Positions 60,301 to 64,000 of a stretch of DNA of 64,000 nucleotides are shown here, one piece after another. Source of the stretch: Trichobilharzia regenti (lineage: Eukaryota > Platyhelminthes > Trematoda > Strigeidida > Schistosomatidae); contig OX235262.1 in the NCBI GenBank assembly GCA_944472135.2, positions 67,270,887 through 67,334,886 of the forward strand. Reading direction: 5' to 3'. Position 1 is the stretch's first letter. Every line of letters begins with the position of its first letter. The translations under genes and the position numbers were made by a program. Under the pieces are notes generated by a model that searched no databases, was not told the origin of the DNA, and saw nothing but the letters and a program-made list of their open reading frames with translations.

Positions 60301-60389
60301 GTACCGGTAACATTGTCTTCAGCTCTAGAGAAGGATATGTATATATAATTGTGGTTTGTGCTATTGACAAGATTTTTCAGTAGTATATG

Positions 60390-60610
60390 AAGAGACGTTC
60401 ATCGGCATAACAAACGTCAAATAGCACAGAGATAAATTTGATGTCAGAGAAAGCAAATGATATAGCCTTGCGGAGATACACAGGAGACGTGAAAGGAATA
60501 CAAAGAAACACAATATGAAGGAAGGCGAGAAGTAGTACAACACGGAAAATCGGTGCAAATGGTGCGTTAAAGATAAGGATTACATTATCTGGCTATATGG
60601 AGATACCAAA
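60390..60610. repeat. Dispersed 220-bp repeat
   Basis: gagacgttcatcggcataac to ctggctatatggagatacc; matches 32660-32890. Confidence 0.6.
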
Positions 60611-60919
60611 TCAATAATAAACAATCCTTAACCAACTCTTTCGTATTCTACCGTTTCATAATGACTATGGCCATTGCACGTATTGAATTAAACTAGTATT
60701 TTGCTTTCTTTTGGATACAACAAATGCGAACTACTAAGGGCTGATTGACACTTTCATCATACTGGAATAAAAATTGTTTAACATTTGCTCTCTTCTATAT
60801 TCCACAAAAAAGAAACCTTCAGCATAATATACGTCGTAAATAAACACAAACAGTTACTTTGTTTTGTATTCAAAAAAGAAATAAAAAGGGGGAAAGAAAG
60901 TAACATTGAACAACTTTAC

Positions 60920-61095
60920 CTTTTAATATCCGGTGTTTTTGGTTTAGATATAAAACTCTTAATACTTTCACCTAAACGTCCAGTAATACTACTCACAGAT
61001 GTTTCTGTATGCTGGGGTAAAGTAGAGTTGGGTGACATTTTTTGTCCTTCAGGAGTACCGAGTTTTTGAATACATTGTTTACAAACCCATTGAAT
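60920..61095 (-). CDS. RIM: RIM exon: end of zinc finger
   Basis: 176 bp, phase 0 in, phase 2 out. The acceptor follows tttttgtttcaag on the minus strand; the donor is GTAAAG. It opens with IQWVCKQCIQKLG, which supplies the fourth cysteine pair and the Trp seen in RIM fingers, so the finger is split between two exons by a 1.7-kb intron. The rest is Ser/Thr/Pro/Lys-rich linker. The short forward ORF over this interval is an antisense shadow. Confidence 0.87.
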
Positions 61096-61324
61096 CTTGA
61101 AACAAAAAAGGAAAATAACCTTAATTAATTAACATCATAAATGGATATTACTTATGATACAAAACACTGACCATTGTCAAGAATTGTTAAAACAGCGCTT
61201 ATTAGACAGATAATAGTGGTATCATGGGCTAATTAACCTTCAAATCGGTTTCCTACAAGGTACTAAATCATTGAAACCATACAAATAAACACATACTCCT
61301 TATTATCTAGTCACTTAATCAAAA

Positions 61325-61500
61325 TGTGCGTCGGTGGCACAGTGATTAGGACTCTTGCCGATCATGCACATGGTCTGGGGTTCGATCCCCAGCCGACGCA
61401 CACCCGATATCTATGCTCGGCCAGCAAAATTTGGTTTACCGATATCACATGCTGAAAATTCCATACTTGTATATAAAATACGGCGTGGCATCGAGCTGTA
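61325..61500 (+). repeat. Variant tRNA-headed SINE
   Basis: gtgcgtcggtggcacagtga head with ggttcgatccccagccgacg, then a body ending tgaaaattccatacttgtat as at 8612 and 32480. Confidence 0.72.
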
Positions 61501-61639
61501 ATCAAAATAAAAAAGAATATTGTTCCGAATGACAATAATGTATCTAATAGATGCATATTTGAGGAATCTCAGCACGGATACAGAAGGCTGACGTGGCATT
61601 TGACAATTTATGTCGTCTCTGTAGGGTAGGCGTGATATC

Positions 61640-62155
61640 TAGCTATCGAAGGAAGGGTGTGTATGTACTGTGCAACAGTTCACCCTATTCTCTTTATATA
61701 TAGCTGTGATATATGGCTACTGAAATTAGAAGACAAGAAAAGGCTAGCTGTCTTAGAACACAGATGTTTACGTTCTGTCTCCTGTGCTAAATGGCATAAT
61801 ATGGTGAGCAGTGATGAGGTTAATTGTAGATTATTTTAGGCAAGGATGGGGAATCAGTTGATGAGCTTGTGAAGGCAAATCGACTGACATGCCTAGGAAT
61901 CGTGTTACTCATGCCAACCCAACGCCTTCATTGACGAGCAATATTAGCTGACTTACATTTCGGTTGGAAAAGAGTTAGAGTTCTTTTTATTTTTTTATTT
62001 GCCTTTTTTTGGTTGTTGCTTTTTGATCTTAAAATGTTATAAAATTTATGAGGTAATTAGATGCAATATTGTAATGCACGTTGAAAATTCCATACCTCTA
62101 CCGCAAATACTGTTTGGAATAAAGCTGTTATTATTATTATTATTATTATTATGAG
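61640..62155 (+). mobile_element. Non-LTR retrotransposon 3' end (not RTE)
   Basis: The forward frame 61657-61839 encodes DIWLLKLEDKKRLAVLEHRC and LRSVSCAKWHN, matching the C-terminal region of a LINE with the ETWPLR.ED.R.L.VFDHRCLR pattern. It ends ggaataaagctg followed by an (att)n tail. Confidence 0.7.
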
Positions 62156-62758
62156 TGGTCAAATCAAAGCCTGGCATCATTTCATAAAGGTTTTGACAGT
62201 TCGTTCTGAAACACCCATGCAGAAAGGTGTATAGCTCCTGATTGGTTGCTAAGATCTAATAACTTGGGATATAGCTAAAAATCATTCTTATCACATATTT
62301 CAAACGTATTTCAAACAGATCTCTTGCATTTCAATTAGCTTTGACTGAGGTATAGTCGGAAATGCAGTTTCTACTCTGAAGGAAGCCTAATCAGATGTAT
62401 TGATCAAAATGAAATGACTAGATGGCAATGAAACGGTGGGTATCATTGATCAGATTAGATGATATTGTAGATCAAATATGAATTGTGTTGTTGAGATGCA
62501 TTCTGGTTATTTTACAAATATTAACAGTGTTCATTTTCCATCTTCTACGTCATGTGCTCGAAAATGTCTCTTACACATCTTGATTGTTCATGTCAAATGA
62601 TTTTGAATAAATCAGACCTATCTGTTCGTGGCACAGATTACAAAAGCCTTGGGAAGAAAGGAACCATTTTAGAAAGTTCAGGTGAAAGGTAGTTGTTTTC
62701 TAATGAATATTTAACAATCTTAAATATTTATCTACTAATGCAAATAGTATAAACTTAC

Positions 62759-63142
62759 CACATTGGGTTTGACTTCTGAATGATTTCCACATCGTGTACA
62801 CGTTCTACGCTTGCAATACACACATGAATTTCCAGAGTTGTCAGCAAATTTAGTTTTATGACATGATTCACATACATTGGCTGTATGACTGCCTCCGATA
62901 CCAGTGACTCCAGGTGTATTAGTACTACTGCCACCGCCGCCACCACCACTACCACTAACTGCGTGTACAGCTTCAGCCATTATATTGGCTACAGTACTTC
63001 CAAATGGTAATGAGGTATTTGTGTTACTAGTTTTATGTAATTTATTCACAATTTCACCATTAATTATTGTAGAGCTAGGTGATTTTTCACTGGGATTTGA
63101 AATATGTGCAGTGCATGGAGTACTGGTGTGATCTTTAACATT
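62759..63142 (-). CDS. RIM: RIM exon: N-terminal half of zinc finger
   Basis: About 128 codons, phase 0 at both ends. The upstream AG acceptor follows a pyrimidine-rich stretch on the minus strand; the donor is GTAAGT. The first 85 or so residues are Ser/Thr/Asn-rich with a Gly run (SGSGGGGGGSS). The last 40 hold three of the four cysteine pairs of the RIM FYVE-like zinc finger: CESC, CVYC and CTRC, with the KTKFAD and CKRR segments typical of RIM. The fourth pair lies on the next exon. The Rab3-binding helix expected before the finger is missing, so a further 5' exon is likely beyond 64000. The acceptor choice is less certain than the donor, because an in-frame stop lies just upstream of it. 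Confidence 0.85.
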
Positions 63143-63269
63143 CTGTTTACTTTATTCAACGATGTTATTTGAAAAAGAAAAAAAAGAGAAAAGTAGAAAA
63201 GACGTCACTTGAAAACGTAATAATTTTTAATATCGGCTGCAAGTGAAATTATAAACACAGTTTTCAAGA

Positions 63270-63710
63270 ATTAGTTTTCGAGGATTCGATGTGTTCCACG
63301 TTTGACCATTGGACTGATGTTAGTTGAAGAACCACTGGAAACAAGGAACCACTGGACAGTTATTTCGACCTAGTTTGGAATTCTACAACCAAGCTGGTTA
63401 ACCATTCAACTACTTGGGATAATATTCTATGACTGGTGAAATATAACATCTCTCAATTCGCGCTTTTGGCGCGACTGCCACCCAAGTAAGTATTTATCCT
63501 CACACTGCTCATAACTTTGCACTAGAACTGCTGTCAACTCCTCTATGTATTCAGTCACTGGTGAGCATCAGATTAGTTCTCCAGAGTAAGTTTGTAGGAA
63601 TTTGATTTTTCTACTGAAGAGTGTCAGATTAGAACGAAACAGCTATCCAGTACCCTTGTTTTCCAGTGGTTCTGCAAATGATATCAATCTGCAATAAAAC
63701 TTGAAATACA
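63270..63710. repeat. Hammerhead-SINE copies, minus then plus
   Basis: 63290-63600 minus-oriented and decayed. 63605-63710 plus-oriented: CTACTGAAGAGTGTC, then TTAGAACGAAACAGCTATCC, with the GAAAC box and most of stem III kept. Confidence 0.6.
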
Positions 63711-64000
63711 TAGACTTATTTTGCGAGTATTTGGTGCATATTGTTTAAAGATGGTATAAATAATCCAGTCTTAAATGAGGTTATTTGTAATACTTAAATG
63801 AAGTTCATAAAATCGTTGACGTTAGTAATAAGTAGTGAGAGTTTGTAGAATTTAGAAAGCATCAGTTGTTATACTTTTGTAGAAACTCTGTAATGATAGA
63901 CAAAAAGATGGATAGATCTTAAGCATCATGGTTTTTGAGTCCAAACATCGGACATCTTGTCATGAATGACTTGTTAGTCTGTATAAACACTTTGTCACAT

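Larger units (their letters stand above)
9400..63142 (-). other. RIM: RIM active-zone scaffold gene, 15-exon model (partial at both ends)
   Basis: Gene-level entry joining the exons listed separately. RIM tethers synaptic vesicles (through Rab3) and calcium channels at the presynaptic active zone. The order seen here is RIM-type zinc finger, long Ser/Tyr/Arg-rich linker, PDZ, short linker, C2A, which is the family order. All intron phases agree: 0,2,2,1,1,0,1,2,1,0,2,0,0,0 between successive exons. The Rab-binding helix that normally precedes the zinc finger and the C2B domain that ends long RIM forms were not found, so the gene should continue beyond both window ends. The coding sum is about 2.75 kb. 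Introns reach about 11.5 kb and hold nearly all the retroelements in the window. Identity is inferred from domain order and characteristic PDZ and zinc-finger residues; no search was run. Confidence 0.88.

Overview
The window looks like nuclear genome of a blood fluke (Schistosoma; species not assignable by eye). It is AT-rich, dominated by non-LTR and Penelope-like retroelements, and carries the tRNA-headed short repeats with hammerhead-ribozyme motifs known from schistosomes. There is no sign of operons, bacterial genes, CRISPR arrays, or genuine tRNA/rRNA genes.

One host gene can be reconstructed with confidence. It is a minus-strand ortholog of RIM (RIMS / unc-10), the presynaptic active-zone scaffold. 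I assembled it exon by exon from splice sites and reading phase: zinc-finger exons at 62759-63142 and 60920-61095, a low-complexity linker (50650-50850, 47271-47644, 43438-43875, 41883-41947), a PDZ domain (35678-35786, 34301-34532), a second linker (30599-30675 tentative, 29278-29378), a C2A domain (17683-17819, 14825-14993, 10196-10297), and two exons after C2A (9514-9651, 9400-9448). Every junction is in phase. About 2.75 kb of coding sequence is spread over about 54 kb. The Rab-binding N-terminus and the C2B domain are not visible and probably lie outside the window on either side.

The introns are a museum of mobile DNA. (1) RTE-clade LINEs: a near full-length but frameshifted copy at 24964-28874 and several 3' fragments. 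(2) Penelope-like elements (PLEs) of at least three kinds, several bracketed by inverted copies of their own ends; one at 54640-56070 still has an open RT + GIY-YIG frame. (3) A tRNA-Gly-headed SINE whose body and tail match the two ends of the RTE LINE. (4) A tRNA-Thr-headed repeat carrying a type I hammerhead ribozyme. (5) A Merlin-type DNA transposon fossil at about 44.1-44.85 kb.

The most striking feature is at 987-2245: three almost identical head-to-tail 393-bp copies of the hammerhead repeat plus a foldback end, all inside one pair of target-site duplications. Each full copy keeps an intact hammerhead core. A paralogous copy of the flanking sequence at 13650-13945 lacks the array. This pattern fits insertion of a multimeric, ribozyme-processed RNA (retrozyme-like) in one event.
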